A stretch of 64,000 nucleotides of DNA from Patiria miniata (Eukaryota; Echinodermata; Asteroidea; Valvatida; Asterinidae): the NCBI RefSeq assembly GCF_015706575.1, contig NW_024037056.1, positions 4,426,109 through 4,490,108 on the forward strand, in the 5' to 3' direction. Of this stretch, positions 25,201 through 35,300 are shown piece by piece. The position numbers and the translations under genes were made by a program. The notes below the pieces were generated by a model that was not told the DNA's origin, searched no databases, and saw only the letters and a program-made list of their open reading frames with translations. How positions within the stretch are numbered: the stretch's first letter is position 1; every line of letters starts with the position of its first letter.

Positions 25201-25859
25201 CGTGGAGTTCATTGGGTGTTAAGGTAATATAAAACATTGACTTTTGCTTTAATATTCAAAAATGGATGGATATGGGGTTAGTATTTTATAGCCAATATTG
25301 TTACAATGACCTGTTTCAAGTTTTGTGGTCATAGGTGCTGTAATTTTCAGAAATGATAGATTTTGGGGTAAGATGCTGGCAAAACCATGAACAAAATTGC
25401 TGTTCTTGTAGTTTGGTTACCCTGACCCTATACTTTAGATGAAACGGAGTAATACGGCCGGGGAACTGTCTGGTCAGGGAGCCAGACGCTTGCATCCGTT
25501 CACGAATGTGTAACCGATACAAACAAAATGTGGACTAAGTAACTTTGGTATTTTTGAGGCTGCATTTGGAGGGGGGAACGGGTTTTTTCCAACTTTGTCA
25601 GATTTTTCCAAATCGATACAAAAATTTTACTTTTCTTTAAATGACAGCACACCAGGTGCCATGATTTCCCAGGATGCTTGAGACTATTATTTACTTACAA
25701 TCAAGTCAGGTATTTCATAATAATTTGGTTTTGTACATAAGCCCAAAGCCTCCATTGTCTTATTCGTGTACGTACCTGTATTGGTGTGGCATCAGTCTCA
25801 ATCGCCCCGTGGGTCGCGCTGAGAGACAAAATAAAGATCACAATAAAGCCTCTCTCCAT
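1191..25859 (-). CDS. C-type-lectin / GAIN-GPS receptor gene (adhesion-GPCR-like), 13 exons, 3' part beyond the left edge
   Basis: Thirteen minus-strand segments, each bounded by AG and GT and with matching codon phases, join into about 560 residues. Order: signal peptide (1-20), cysteine-rich region (about 35-169), C-type lectin-like domain (about 182-320), Thr/Pro-rich linker, GAIN-like region (about 351-544), and the start of a GPS motif (TCRYW) where the window ends. In adhesion GPCRs the GAIN domain cleaves the receptor at the GPS ahead of seven transmembrane helices; polycystin-1-like proteins also combine lectin and GPS modules. The membrane part should lie left of base 1, so the two families cannot be separated here. 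The ectodomain would be extracellular; ligand unknown. Exon 1 is the least certain piece, because it lies 15.4 kb from exon 2. Confidence 0.75.
1535..1722 (-). CDS. Exon 12 of the lectin/GAIN receptor: GAIN core
   Basis: 188 bases in the phase left by exon 11, ending in phase 0 (GAG|GTAAGT). It encodes TLALSTASLLHEQLP, then IGSLVSTISLRRWD and DEPLKLTFSSLE. The stretch 'S-V-S-x-SL ... L-x-x-P-x-x-LTF' matches the last part of a GAIN domain shortly before the GPS. Confidence 0.75.
1983..2096 (-). CDS. Exon 11 of the lectin/GAIN receptor: GAIN-like beta strands
   Basis: 114 bases; the split codon joins exon 10 to give TPDIVLKVLTLCLDC, followed by QLGNQSFSLSLPDSV. Alternating hydrophobic strands are typical of GAIN subdomain B. 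Borders are TCTTCAG and GGAG|GTGAGA. Confidence 0.68.
2640..2925 (+). repeat. SINE-like repeat, partial
   Basis: Contains a B-box-like TTCGAATCC followed by TGTCCTTGGGCAAG, CACTTCACT and CCACCCAGGAGTATAAATG. The same blocks occur, inverted, in the SINE at 56.8-57.05 kb. The A-box end is not clear here, so this copy looks truncated or old. It sits in an intron of the receptor gene. Confidence 0.6.
3506..3620 (-). CDS. Exon 10 of the lectin/GAIN receptor: GAIN-like helices
   Basis: 115 bases, phase 0 to phase 1. It encodes STTIIKSLDSVVDGLAESI and then AKALVVSTPDI. This helix, then a valine-rich strand with TPDI, resembles the GAIN subdomain A to B passage of adhesion GPCRs. Confidence 0.7.
3928..4008 (-). 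CDS. Exon 9 of the lectin/GAIN receptor: short stalk exon
   Basis: 27 codons, phase 0 at both ends, with acceptor TTTTCTAG and donor ACG|GTAGGC. It encodes NDTGVLEEIDSLISFSQYSS and then LNASSNT, with N-glycosylation sites at NDT and NAS. Supported by frame, borders and placement between two phase-0 exons; no domain match of its own. Confidence 0.55.
4277..4360 (-). CDS. Exon 8 of the lectin/GAIN receptor: helical stalk
   Basis: 28 codons, phase 0 at both ends (CTCCAG acceptor, ACG|GTAAGA donor). It encodes KEEETLEAFREELTQVRDDV and ends YLKTFT. The charged, leucine-spaced pattern predicts an alpha helix, fitting a coiled segment at the start of the GAIN region. Confidence 0.68.
4608..4717 (-). 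CDS. Exon 7 of the lectin/GAIN receptor: last lectin cysteine and Thr/Pro linker
   Basis: 110 bases in the phase left by exon 6. It encodes SLSKSLKCRQP, where the cysteine is the closing residue of the lectin domain, then a low-complexity linker ending STHPPTSPRT. The linker suggests a flexible, possibly O-glycosylated stalk. Confidence 0.72.
4857..5016 (-). CDS. Exon 6 of the lectin/GAIN receptor: second half of the lectin-like domain
   Basis: 160 bases beginning SNSTFRWLDGTETLQ, then DSWPWADGHPVPDLNFVY, matching the W-DG and W-x-G-P stretch of the long loop region. The usual inner cysteine pair is absent, and the calcium-binding EPN/QPD triplet position reads VPD, so classical calcium-dependent sugar binding is doubtful. 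The exon ends TCC T|GTAAAT in phase 1. Confidence 0.82.
5199..5446 (-). CDS. Exon 5 of the lectin/GAIN receptor: first half of the C-type lectin-like domain
   Basis: 248 bases. It encodes the domain opening CPTNWIPYKKHC, the first-helix segment TWSGAQNYCQRRW, and EVWLGLFRDT, which corresponds to the conserved WIGL core motif. Acceptor TTTTCCCTCAG and donor ACC|GTAAGT are strong. This half is a clear C-type lectin fold with its N-terminal extra disulfide pair. Confidence 0.88.
6297..6320 (-). CDS. Exon 4 of the lectin/GAIN receptor: 24-base microexon
   Basis: Only 24 bases between a good acceptor (TCTCTCTCAG) and donor (GTG|GTAAGT). It starts and ends inside codons and exactly bridges the phase 1 end of exon 3 to the phase 1 entry of exon 5, adding TKTDPVS. 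Leaving it out also keeps the frame, so it could be an optional linker. Confidence 0.6.
8829..8872 (+). repeat. G-rich run, possible G-quadruplex
   Basis: Repeated GGGG blocks in units of GGGTGGGGAGTT lie about 11 bases past the donor of exon 3 of the receptor gene. The G-rich strand is the transcription template, so the pre-mRNA carries the C-rich complement. Confidence 0.55.
8883..9042 (-). CDS. Exon 3 of the lectin/GAIN receptor: cysteine-rich region, continued
   Basis: 160 bases, phase 0 start and phase 1 end (AAAG|GTACAG). It encodes ANCTGSDDGAAGNIAYLGCE and onward to CVYKK, with five cysteines and two N-glycosylation sites (NCT, NTS). Together with exon 2 it forms an unrecognised cysteine-rich block ahead of the lectin domain. 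A G-rich run lies on the plus strand just past its donor. Confidence 0.7.
10126..10389 (-). CDS. Exon 2 of the lectin/GAIN receptor: cysteine-rich region
   Basis: 88 codons, phase 0 at both ends, acceptor TTTCCTCAG and donor GAG|GTATTA. It begins ISSLWDVSRALWHNETCDD and holds eight cysteines and N-glycosylation sites (NET, NCS). I do not recognise the domain. Even cysteine content and glycosylation sites fit a secreted, disulfide-bonded module. Confidence 0.7.
12666..12838 (+). repeat. Tandem repeat, about 47-base unit, four copies
   Basis: Four copies of a unit built on AATAACTCACCACTGGAGTA plus AATTAACGCGACCAAACAT follow each other with a few substitutions; the third has a small internal duplication of ACTGGACTG. 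Confidence 0.85.
13329..13437 (+). mobile_element. pogo/Tigger-like non-autonomous element remnant
   Basis: Repeated GCTATAACGAAC-type blocks and a terminal GATGTTCTACTG next to TA are typical of pogo-like DNA transposon ends. The left end is degraded, so element borders are approximate. Confidence 0.5.
15628..16047 (+). repeat. Satellite array of TGATGACTTG / TGATGGCTTG units
   Basis: About 420 bases of degenerate ten-base units centred on TGATGACTTG. The reverse strand stays open for 142 codons only because the repeat lacks stops in that frame; it is not a gene. Related arrays lie in the beta-subunit locus at 44.2-44.6 kb. Confidence 0.9.
24739..25232 (+). pseudogene. Decayed coding relic, possibly of a DNA transposon
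   Basis: A frame of about 55 codons reads KLYFAPVVPKDHVLF and then ATCRKCAGIYNGDKLRIHEN before a stop. The C-x2-C then H spacing vaguely recalls a BED-type zinc finger, as found near the start of hAT transposases. A second frame with serine-rich sequence follows after stops at 25044-25229. No intact gene can be drawn; the family is a guess. Confidence 0.25.
25630..25740 (-). repeat. Dispersed repeat copy, inverted
   Basis: Read on the minus strand it shares AATAATAGTCTCAAGCATCC, AAATCATGGCA and TGCTGTCATTT with the repeat at 53.09-53.25 kb, and less closely with 55.25-55.5 kb. It lies next to the donor of the putative signal-peptide exon. Confidence 0.6.
25776..25859 (-). CDS. Putative exon 1 of the lectin/GAIN receptor: signal peptide
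   Basis: It encodes 28 residues from ATG to a strong donor (CAG|GTACGT), ending in phase 0. The peptide starts MERG, has a hydrophobic core (FIVIFILSLS) and a likely cleavage after THG or GA, a classic secretion signal. Phase 0 fits the next recognised minus-strand exon at 10126-10389, which lacks its own start. The link across the 15.4 kb intron is inferred. The exon could instead belong to another, unseen minus-strand gene. Confidence 0.5.
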
Positions 25860-28800
25860 CTCGGCAAATGAATCAAAGTTGAGTCCGTTCTCTCGCGAGA
25901 TTTCTCTCAAGTTAAGAGATTAGTTCTGCTGCCTCTCAATTCTTATCAGCACTTCAGCAGACATTCAGAAATCATTTGATAAAAATATTACGTCAATACA
26001 CCACTGATCTCCCGCAATAAAGTTCATCGATGAAATAACCGAATGTAAAACAATTAATCTGGGTCGTGCATGGTCGGCGTAAACTATGACAATGAAGGTA
26101 TGAAGAAAAGTTCTCAAGTTAAGACATTTTTGTCCGAAGTTCGTCGGCTCTCTGTGCACGTAACGCTCTGTAGACGCAAGTGCCACATGCAGGTATAGTT
26201 GAGGAACTCGCACTTCGTACGTCAGTGCAGTTCTATAAAGAGAACTTCCATCACATACCCGAAGGGGGAAGAAGCGAAGGGTTAAAATGTTCAACTTCAA
26301 CTTGAGTTTATCTTCCGGAAAACAAGTTGCTAAGCATTAGAGATGGCACCGTGAAATGTCTAAGTTAAGTAATTTTGAAATGTCAGACACATCCCAAGCG
26401 AAATTTGTCTGACAGAACGGAGCCGTTTCGGATTGTCGTATCGTGTTATCTTAGTCAGCGAGCGTGGAGCGTAACATAAACGAATACATTCCCGTCCGAT
26501 AGGCGGAGTTGCTAAGCTTCGCTGACTCGCTGCAACGTGAGAACTTCTCGCTTTGAGGTTCAGTTTATTGGTCCGCGCTGGAGACTTTATGAAATCCAAA
26601 CAGAAATGATGATTGTTGCAGCTCCCGGTTTATCTGATTACCTGAAATATTCCGACTTGATTGCCTAAAACAACGGCTCCAAGGTCCTGGGAGTGTTTGG
26701 TGATATCAGCCACACGCGCGTCTCGCCCCGGGCCAGACGGCGATTTCAACGGTAGAGGGAAGCGTCACCGTGTCGGTACGATGATACAGTACCCAGAGAA
26801 ACTTCCACCATACCGGCAGCGATATATGCTATTTCTGGTATCGCAGATTCAACATATGGTAAAATTGTGGAGTATTTAGGTCTAGTCAGATGTGCTGGTA
26901 GGATGGCAGTCAGTGCCTACCCAAAAACGTGTTGAGCTGTGGCATTATAGTGCGCCGTTGTTCTACAGTGGAGTTAATGCATGGTTCACATGCTGACACT
27001 TCATCAGCGAATGAGCAGTCTACATCAGCGATGTGCAGTTTGTCACCCAGAGCACTCATCCGAAGCTATGTGTGTTCTCTCTCCCTCACAGGCGTGATGC
27101 TCATTAATAGTCTCCGTTCAAGGCGTGTATTATTACTCCCGCTTTGGCATACCGGCCGATTTCAATTTGATCTTCGATCAACCTAGGGAATCGGAATGAA
27201 GCGTCATGGGCTTCGGACAAAACCGGGTAGAATTTATTGTATATACTTTATCAATCAGTCTGGTACAATATCCAATACTAGTAATATAGGGGAATTCGGT
27301 TCGTGTCAGATCATACACTTGAAACAAGTCTAGTTGCTGATTTTGGCTGGAGCAGGGATGGTGCGGGGTCCGCTATGTGCGGCGCAGTGATGCGTCACTC
27401 AGTCAGCACGCATAACATTCCTAGTCTGTCATCGGTTTTAAAATGGACAGGTGCTCCAGGCTGTTCCGTTTCCCAGGGGAGAAACGTGTACGTGACATAG
27501 ATACCAGACTACAAAAAAAAAACAACTTAAAGGGGCATGTAATGAATTTGACACAAAAACTTATTTCACTCGTCTGAGTTGTACAACCTTTTTTGGGAAT
27601 TCAAAATGGATATTTTGCAGTGCACGTTTTCTCTGTGAACAATGTCCATGGCACTTCCTTCCACATGGGGGCGCTATTTCTCGGAGGTCAACTGAGGCAG
27701 TAAAGGATTCTATATGAGCTCACCAAAGTATTTTTTGCATTCAATTTGCGCATTGACTTTAGGGGGCTTTTTTTAAAGGGGGGGGGGGTGCAAAGAATTC
27801 GTCACAAAGCAGAATCTATTCCATTAGCACTCACGTTGTACAGACAAAGGATATAGCCTATATTTGAACTTTGAAACCAGGTATGGGATTGGAAGTGATT
27901 AAACAGAAGATTTTTAACTGCAAACCTTTATTACGGCGCCAACGGTTCATCGACCAAACTAGGGAATTCGCGCCTCATTTGCGGCCGTGGTTTGTGACTA
28001 ATTATACTCGTGGATGGATAACGGTCATTTGTTTGGCTTGTGCAACACCTTACCCATCAAACTATTTGATATAAATGGATAAGTTTCATCACTTTGTATT
28101 TTTCTTTTCGGGAAATTCGCCTTCCTTACGGTTGGTTTCAATATATACTCGGCTGTCACCCATATTTTGAGTACACATCTTCTTCTATTAGGCACAAAAA
28201 TCAAATAATCACTGGCTCTTGATTTCAAATTTCAATTTCAATTTCGATTTATCTATTCATCATGCCAGCATGAAATTCTACTTCTCGGTTTGCACATAAA
28301 AATTCAAATACCTACAATTCAGAAAATTGAATATATAAACATACAGTAAACACTTTAAAACATTCAATGAAAAGGCAATGACTGAAATAATGTCCCTGTG
28401 CTTGTGTATACCGCCGGACATTTTATACACACACAAAAACAGATCAGACAACGTTCTGGTGTCGTCTATCTCTATTCAAAAACACCATATGGAAATAGTA
28501 ATTGAATTTATTTAATAAGCATGCGTGGATAAAACCAGTCAGGCGGCAATGACAAAAGGCCCAGAAAAAAAATGACTTTCGAATTTATGTATGCAGAAAG
28601 CACCAATGATCAATTGCGTTCAATCAACTGTGACAAAATGGCGCCGGCATTGTCCGAGCAATTATAATAAATACATCATTAGGCTTCTAAGCAGTGAATA
28701 CCACAATGCACATTAAGTAATTGCTCTTTGTTGGTGGTGATTAATTATACGGAATTCGTTGGCGCAGTACAACAGTATTGAATCGTTGGCAAATGTAATA

Positions 28801-31580
28801 AGGCTGATGGATTTTATATGGTCAAATTGGGTCATTTATTATCAACTGTTATCTGCACTGTTATGTGATTGACGCTTTTACTCAATCAAATAAGACGAGT
28901 ATTAATTTTAGCCGGGTTGCACTTAATCTTGCCTCGGTTTAGAGTGCTACCATAAAACTCCAGACATTACGGTATTTCCGAATTGATCATTCCATAAGTA
29001 GGTTTATCTCTGAAACACAAAGCGGAATATGAATGGATACATGAGATTAGATTCGACAGTTTAGTACACGGGTCGTCAAAGGCAGATTTTTAAATGATTC
29101 ATCTTGTCCCTTTACGGTTGTGTTGAGATTCCTATTAATTAAGAAAATCCCTGTACCCGTACTTTTGGCTTCGGTCCGCTTTCTGTCTAATCATAACAGC
29201 AAACAAGAGCAATTAGCTATCAAATTACACGGAAGGTTGGTTGACGGATTATATCCTTAAGTAAATTGGGACACATTACACAATGCCAGCCACTCTTTTT
29301 ATGCATTCTTCACGGAACATTAAATACTGCATTTACATCACGTAGTAGTATTGTTGCTACGAACGTCTCCATTACATTATGTTCATCCTTTTTTTATTGT
29401 TCTTCATTGCATGTAGTTTTTATTTTGATGTTTCGTTTGACAGAAAAGTGCTCTGTGCACAACCATGTGCCGTGTAGTGCATCAGTTTGGCGGGGGTCTA
29501 CCCGATACCTATGTTGCCCGCAACATCCTTAGGGTTAGAGTAATGGTTTGGGTAGCCTTGGTCAATGCTCTCGTCGTTATTCGTCCCGTACGCGGTCAAT
29601 CGTCGGCATATATATCCTCACGCGCTATGCACATGCATGTAAAAATACAGCGCGAACAGCGACCTCACGCGGCCACTATTTTTATGCAAATCAGTTGGAG
29701 ACGATGTCGAACCTTGGTTCAATCGTCCATGTGAGGTTTTGGGGGTGGTGCTCATTATGTTAATAGCCTTAGCTGACCTTAAATGTCGTTTTCTTATTGG
29801 TCGATCGTTGCGTGGAAACTTGGCCGACGATTGAACCAAGGCTCGACATCGTCTCCAACTGATTTGCATAAATATAGTGGCCGCGTGAGGTCGCTGTTCG
29901 CGCTGTATTTTTACATGCATGTGCATAGCGCGTGAGGCCGAGGATATATGCCGACGATTGACCGCGTACGGGACGAATAACGACGAGAGCATTGACCAAG
30001 GCTATGGTTTGGGTAGCGTTGGGGACTATAGGTCTTGGGGAACAAAATGTAATGAACCCATTTTGGCGTCACCAGTTATGGTGGACCCAATCATTGGTTG
30101 TACGAACCACAATTTGTCAGGTTACCATAAGAAAATTTGTCATTACAAGAAATACATCCCTTCTGCCTCATCTTCCACATCCCATCCTCGCCCCTCGTCT
30201 TGCCTCCGTGTCCCCTCAAGTTTCTCCCACATACCGGTCGTGTCTTGTCTCCCAAGATGGCCTGACATGCAACTCTTATACCGAGGTGAGGACAGCATCT
30301 CGAGGTCGATGTTGTTACCTAAGTATTGCAAACTCGTTGGTCAATGGTAGGGTGGTGATGGACGACAATTAGCCAGGGGGTAAATAAGGCGAGATGGTCA
30401 GTCTTTGAGAAAAAAATCATCTGGGAATTGCATTTTTGATTAAGTTGAAGCTGATTGATAAAGACACTGACAGCTCCGAGAAAATTTAAAAAGAATGGTG
30501 CAAAGACTATTATGCGAATGGGTGGGATGCATACATTTAATTCTGGAAAATATATGAAAATACAGAATTCTTAAGATGAAGACTTAAGATGTCAAAATAA
30601 TCTGAAGAAGTATTACGACATATCTTAGTCAACGTTTTAAAGAACACTGGGTTTGTGTAGGCCTATATGTCAATTTCCAACTGAAACTTACATCAAACAT
30701 TGTGTGCCTTTAGCGTTTGAGTGTTGAAAAAATGGAGACAATCCATGTGTGTAATAAGGCCTCTGAGGATTCGAACTTGAATGGAAAAGCATAATTCATC
30801 GGAAAAAATTTGTTACAGATTTTAGATGACCGATTGTACTTTCTCGGTGTTTATTATGTGCTGCATTTTTTTCTAGAAAATGCTGTATTAGTTTAAAACA
30901 TGATGCTGGCCATTCAACCTCTATTTCTGAGAACGAAAAACCCTCCACCCGAAATTTGATGTCCCAATGAAAGTGTTTCCCAGGAATTTTACCCGGAGAT
31001 ACCGGTCTCCCCTGGGTGACGACCGGAAACCGTACCCGGTATCTCGGAGCAATTTACGGGGTGCCCTGCCGCGCCGCGCGCTGGGTGCAAATACGCGCGG
31101 GGAAAAAATACAGCAGCTTGGAAACGAATATCAAACATTCCATTGGCAGCCTCAACTTGTCAGGAAGACGTCTGTTATTTGGGGATTATACCAACATGGC
31201 AACGCCTCTTAGTGATGTGGTCAACACATTGGGAGTGACGTCAGGTTGTTGCTAAGGAAGGAATTCTTGCTGTCTTCAACTTTTCTTTTTACTCTTTATT
31301 AGCTTTTCGGATTCCACACATTATAGATCACTATGAACGACATTCTCTTAACTGCACTGAAAGATTTATTATTAAGGTGTTAAAAAGAATTAGTATAAAA
31401 TGGTATAAAAAATATCTTTAAAGCATCATTGCTCTACAATGGAGAAAGGGCTCAACTATAGTATCAAAGTCCATATAAAAAGTACATGTATTTCTTAAAT
31501 CCTGAGCAATTTTTACATACAAACCGTTCATTCATGTCATAGTACAGGAAGCAAGTTTGGAATAGAAAAATACACTTTTT
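25860..31580. other. Intergenic stretch without a recognised gene
   Basis: Between the receptor's putative first exon and the 3' end of the minus-strand beta gene I see no exon with domain support. It contains the fold-back element at 29.56-30.0 kb, an AATTTC-rich run near 28.22 kb like a LINE tail, and an AT-rich stretch (28.6-28.8 kb) with several TAATTA/TAATTG words that could bind homeodomain factors. Confidence 0.45.
29557..30003. mobile_element. Fold-back element with about 175-base inverted arms
   Basis: The left arm (29557-29727) and right arm (29826-30003) are near-perfect inverted copies beginning CTTGGTCAATGCTCTCGTCG, separated by a 98-base centre. The same 14 bases, ATGGTTTGGGTAGC, lie directly outside both ends (29543-29556 and 30004-30017), as expected of a long target-site duplication. 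No transposase is inside. The overlapping open frames on both strands are products of this symmetry. Confidence 0.85.
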
Positions 31581-31583
31581 GCT

Positions 31584-31589
31584 TTTATT
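31584..31589 (-). terminator. Possible polyadenylation signal of the minus-strand beta gene
   Basis: AATAAA on the minus strand about 430 bases past the stop codon. It is the nearest canonical hexamer found by eye; an ATTAAA lies nearer, around 31.77 kb. Confidence 0.35.
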
Positions 31590-32019
31590 TTAAAAAGTTC
31601 AAAGATTAAATTCTCTTATAGACTGCATTTTCAGTACTGTTTAATTTGCAGTACTGTTAAACCTGTCAGCGCTGCTCTATAAGCAGTGGGAACGGCGGCT
31701 TCTAAACTTTCCCACAAGAGGGTGCACTGTTCAGCCTTTAAAGGCTTAATTTCTACTGAAAAGTAGCTCAATTGCATTTTAATGAGTTGGGTCACGAAAT
31801 AATGTTTACTCGTCTAGGTATATGGAGTGTAGACTACATTAGTTTTATGCAATTTTAAAATATCACGTTAAATCTGACTAGAGTGTTTACAGAGTATACA
31901 CCTCGTACTGTTATAAATGGGGACTTAAAATGGAGGCAAAATGTTTGGATCTTTTAGAGACAGTTAGAGCTTCATTTCCCTGTGCCCTACTCGACACTCC
32001 CGAACCCAGCGCCTTTAGC

Positions 32020-32301
32020 CTACGAGCGGACCATAACCCTGACCGTGAACCGAGACGGTTCCTCCCTGCTATTGAAGAGCCCACCCGGTGCCTCGTCCGG
32101 TATGTTACTAGCCCGGGCCCGGCACTCAATCCTCACTTCCTGATCCCGTGTGTTGATGTCCACTTTTAGGGCTACCACGGGACGGAGGTAGCGAGCCTGC
32201 TGGGCCTGGTCCGTGCCGACCACGTAGGGGTAGTGACCGAAGGAAACCCCGTCAGCCGGGAACATGGTCAGAGTATTGACGTATTGTTGGTGACCCTCAT
32301 G
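32020..32301 (-). CDS. ATP1B: Beta-subunit gene (minus), exon 6 with stop
   Basis: 93 codons and TAG. It includes YLRPVVALKVDINTRDQEV and RIECRARASNI with the sixth cysteine, then the final strand ending VRVMVRS. The acceptor is TTTTCAAAG, slightly weak but required by the frame. Confidence 0.93.
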   Translation of the reverse strand, partial: HEGHQQYVNTLTMFPADGVSFGHYPYVVGTDQAQQARYLRPVVALKVDINTRDQEVRIECRARASNIPDEAPGGLFNSREEPSRFTVRVMVRS

Positions 32302-35300
32302 CTTTGAAAAGAAAAACCGAAAATTATTATGACCAAACAATAACCAATGTCCGTATTGGGCTGGACTCGCGACCACATCAGCTCATGCGAATTCATGGCT
32401 TCTGAATAGCACGCCATGAATAAGTAAGGTAAGCTGTTTGGTAGGTCGCAGGTTCATCTCCCTGTCAGTCAATTTCTTTATGTTCAATCTAACCCTGACT
32501 GAAAATGAACTGAGTCAGTTTCCTTTGGGTTAATTTGACCCCCACAAATAGCATTAGGAATGTGCCTCCTCCTCAACCCGGCGTAACTCCCCCCCCCCCA
32601 CCCCGCCATAAACCCCCACCCCCCCCCAAAAAAAATTCTTGTACAAAATCCATGCTGAATTCAATGTTCTGACTGTGCCCGCTAATCATAGGATACGATA
32701 GAGGGCGCCCTATCGGTATAAATTATTTCGCGCAGTCCCGCTGTCCCATCCAAGAGGGCGCTGTTGAATTTGTATTTTTTGAGCTCCCTTTGCTAGATTT
32801 GGTTATGTGTACGTATACATTGGTAATATTTATAGAGGGAGGGGGGGTGCGATCGATGTTTTCGTACGTCTTTGCCACTTATTGTCCGAGCGCCGTTGGA
32901 ATCCCTTCAGTTGCCTGATCCTGACGAAGGGCAGAGCATACTGTCCGAAACGTTGAGTGTCCCCATGGTTCTTCTCAGAACATCACAAACTCACAAAGGA
33001 TACTTCATGTACTTGGAAGAATAACAAATTGAGATTTCTAGAAAAACTACTTCAACAGTTAACAGTAAATTATGTCCTGGTTATAAAAAAGAACATGCTG
33101 CAACTTTCTCACTGCTCAACCCGGTCCAGGAAAATCAAATGCAAAAAGATGATTAAATTTAAGAGATTTGTCACATGGTGCTATCTTTATCCTATTGCTA
33201 CCATCACCATGTAAACCTTCTAATCTTGTCTGATGTATTTTTTTTTCTTACCACGTCACAGGTGAAGAAGATCCGATTGGTGAATGACGCCGATTTGTTG
33301 AACTGCGTCATCAACACGTCAGACGTAAAACCTTCTGGTATCCAGCCCCATACCTGGAATGACATTTACGCCTTCGTCATATAATTGCATTTTTTTCTAA
33401 GGTAACACAAAAGTATGTCCAGTTCTATGAGCTATATGCACGAATAACCTGGCAGCGATGAAAATGGCTGTCAATATATAACATCAAGCATAAACAAAAT
33501 CACCGATTGCGGTGAACAACATCACCCAATGCATGTGCTATTGTTTGCACCTAAGCTTAGCTTTCAGCAGTTTTGTGCACGTTTCTCAATCGAGGACTGT
33601 CCTCACTAATTTTGGTACGTGTCCTCGGTTAGACGAGAAGTTTTTCACGAGTGTCCTCGATTGACACCATAGACATGTATACTGTTTGGTACCTTGTTTA
33701 GCCCCATGTACAGACATGGTTGCGTTGTGTTGTAGCCGGTGTTGTCCGGAGCACACTCGCCCAGCAGCGACGCGTCGTATCGGCAGAACCGCTGTGGGTC
33801 GTTGATCGTAAGCGGTGGAAGATTGTAACAGTTCTCGTACGTTGATTGGTCAATGTCGAGGAGTGCTGAAAAATATATAAAACAGTTGCTAGATTAGTAC
33901 GTTGATGAGTATCTTCCAATTTGTGTCATCGGCCATGTTCAAAAGATGTACACTATCAGTTCTGTACGTGAAACGATAAGTTTGTACACTATCATGGAAA
34001 GCTGCAAATTCGTTTGTACAAAAACAAAGCTTTTTCGGTTGTTATCGCTTGAAATATTGATTTTTAGTGATTTTACGAATTAAGAGTGAAACATAGCCCC
34101 TCGTTTGTCCCAGCGCCGCCCCTCTGCTCGAACGGATGAAACAGTAAAACAATGATCAAACAAAGAAAAAGATGGCACATACGTGCAAACACATTGTCTT
34201 TAATTTCTTGTTCGAATCTCATTCGATCCACGTCACTGTTGTCTAAGCCATACTCAATGCGTCCCTGCCCGGTTGGGATAGGGAAAACGTGGAGACCTGG
34301 GGAAAAAAGAGACCAAAGCTAGTTTTAATATTCCTTTGCTTTTGATAAGTTTTTCTCCCAAGCAGAGAACGTAATTGCACAAAGTTACTGAAAGCCCCGT
34401 ATTGATTAAATTGACCATCTTTTAGCCTTTAATGAATTAAGGTATATGTCTTGACTATTTTGGGACGATTTGAACCTTGTGAGGACTTGAGGGCGCTTTT
34501 GTTCAGTTTATTAGTCGCACACCCAAAGACCTGAGGAATTTTCGAAACCTCGACATTTTCGAAGCTGCGAAACTTTTGCAGCTTTGGCTTCACCCCTGGC
34601 TTTATAATCACTATAAAAGCCATACCCCATCATGGAAATGGACAAGGAAATACCCCATCATGCCTCATATAATTGTTAGATTTGATGTTAACTAATGCAG
34701 AACATGAACCAATATATAGGTTTCAAAAATGGCATGTTGATGGACATATTTGTCTCGTCGATTGAACGAGGATTCAACGTAGCCTACCTGGTGGGGTGAT
34801 AAGTGTGTTGTACGTCGGTCTCTCCTGTGAAATTGTCTGGTAAAATATGGCGAACATTGCGGCAAAGTATCCGGCCAGAAACACGTACAAGCACAGATAG
34901 AATAGTCCAATTTGCGCTGGGGAATAATACATACAATGCAGAAACGGGGTTATACGCCTTACATATTTATGGAGCTCGTTTTAAATACCAGTATGCAATA
35001 TCATAAAGCCTTTGTGTCATTTTCCGTGTTTTAACTGTTTAATACGACATTGCATTTTTTTTGTAGCAGGGCCTAACGGGGATGAGCCCCAGTGAGATTG
35101 TCCATATTTATGGTCCTTAAATTTTCTGATATGTGGATAAGATCGACTTGAAAATTTCAAGTTGAAATCGTAGTAGTAAAGTTGATTTTAGGAAATTAAG
35201 ACCGCAGTACTTTCATCAAATAAAACAGAATTGGGTTCAAGTTCAGGTTTACTTTGTCTTTATAAAATCAACATCACGACAAGACATCATCAGTTGTAGC

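Larger units (their letters stand above)
10390..25775 (-). other. Presumed 15.4 kb first intron of the receptor gene
   Basis: No convincing exon was found on either strand. It holds a 47-base tandem repeat (12.67 kb), a pogo-like fragment (13.33 kb), a decamer satellite (15.63 kb), a decayed coding relic (24.7-25.2 kb) and an inverted copy of a dispersed repeat (25.6 kb). Short open frames here show no domain, no splice borders and no codon bias. Confidence 0.5.

Noticed and set aside
29465..29999. Several overlapping open frames on both strands with shared peptide pieces
   Set aside because: They arise from the two inverted arms of the fold-back element, which translate to the same peptides on opposite strands.
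30967..31255. GC-rich plus-strand frames near 31.1 kb
   Set aside because: The sequence holds inverted GATACCGG/CCGGTATC words and no domain; it looks like a repeat or GC patch rather than an exon.
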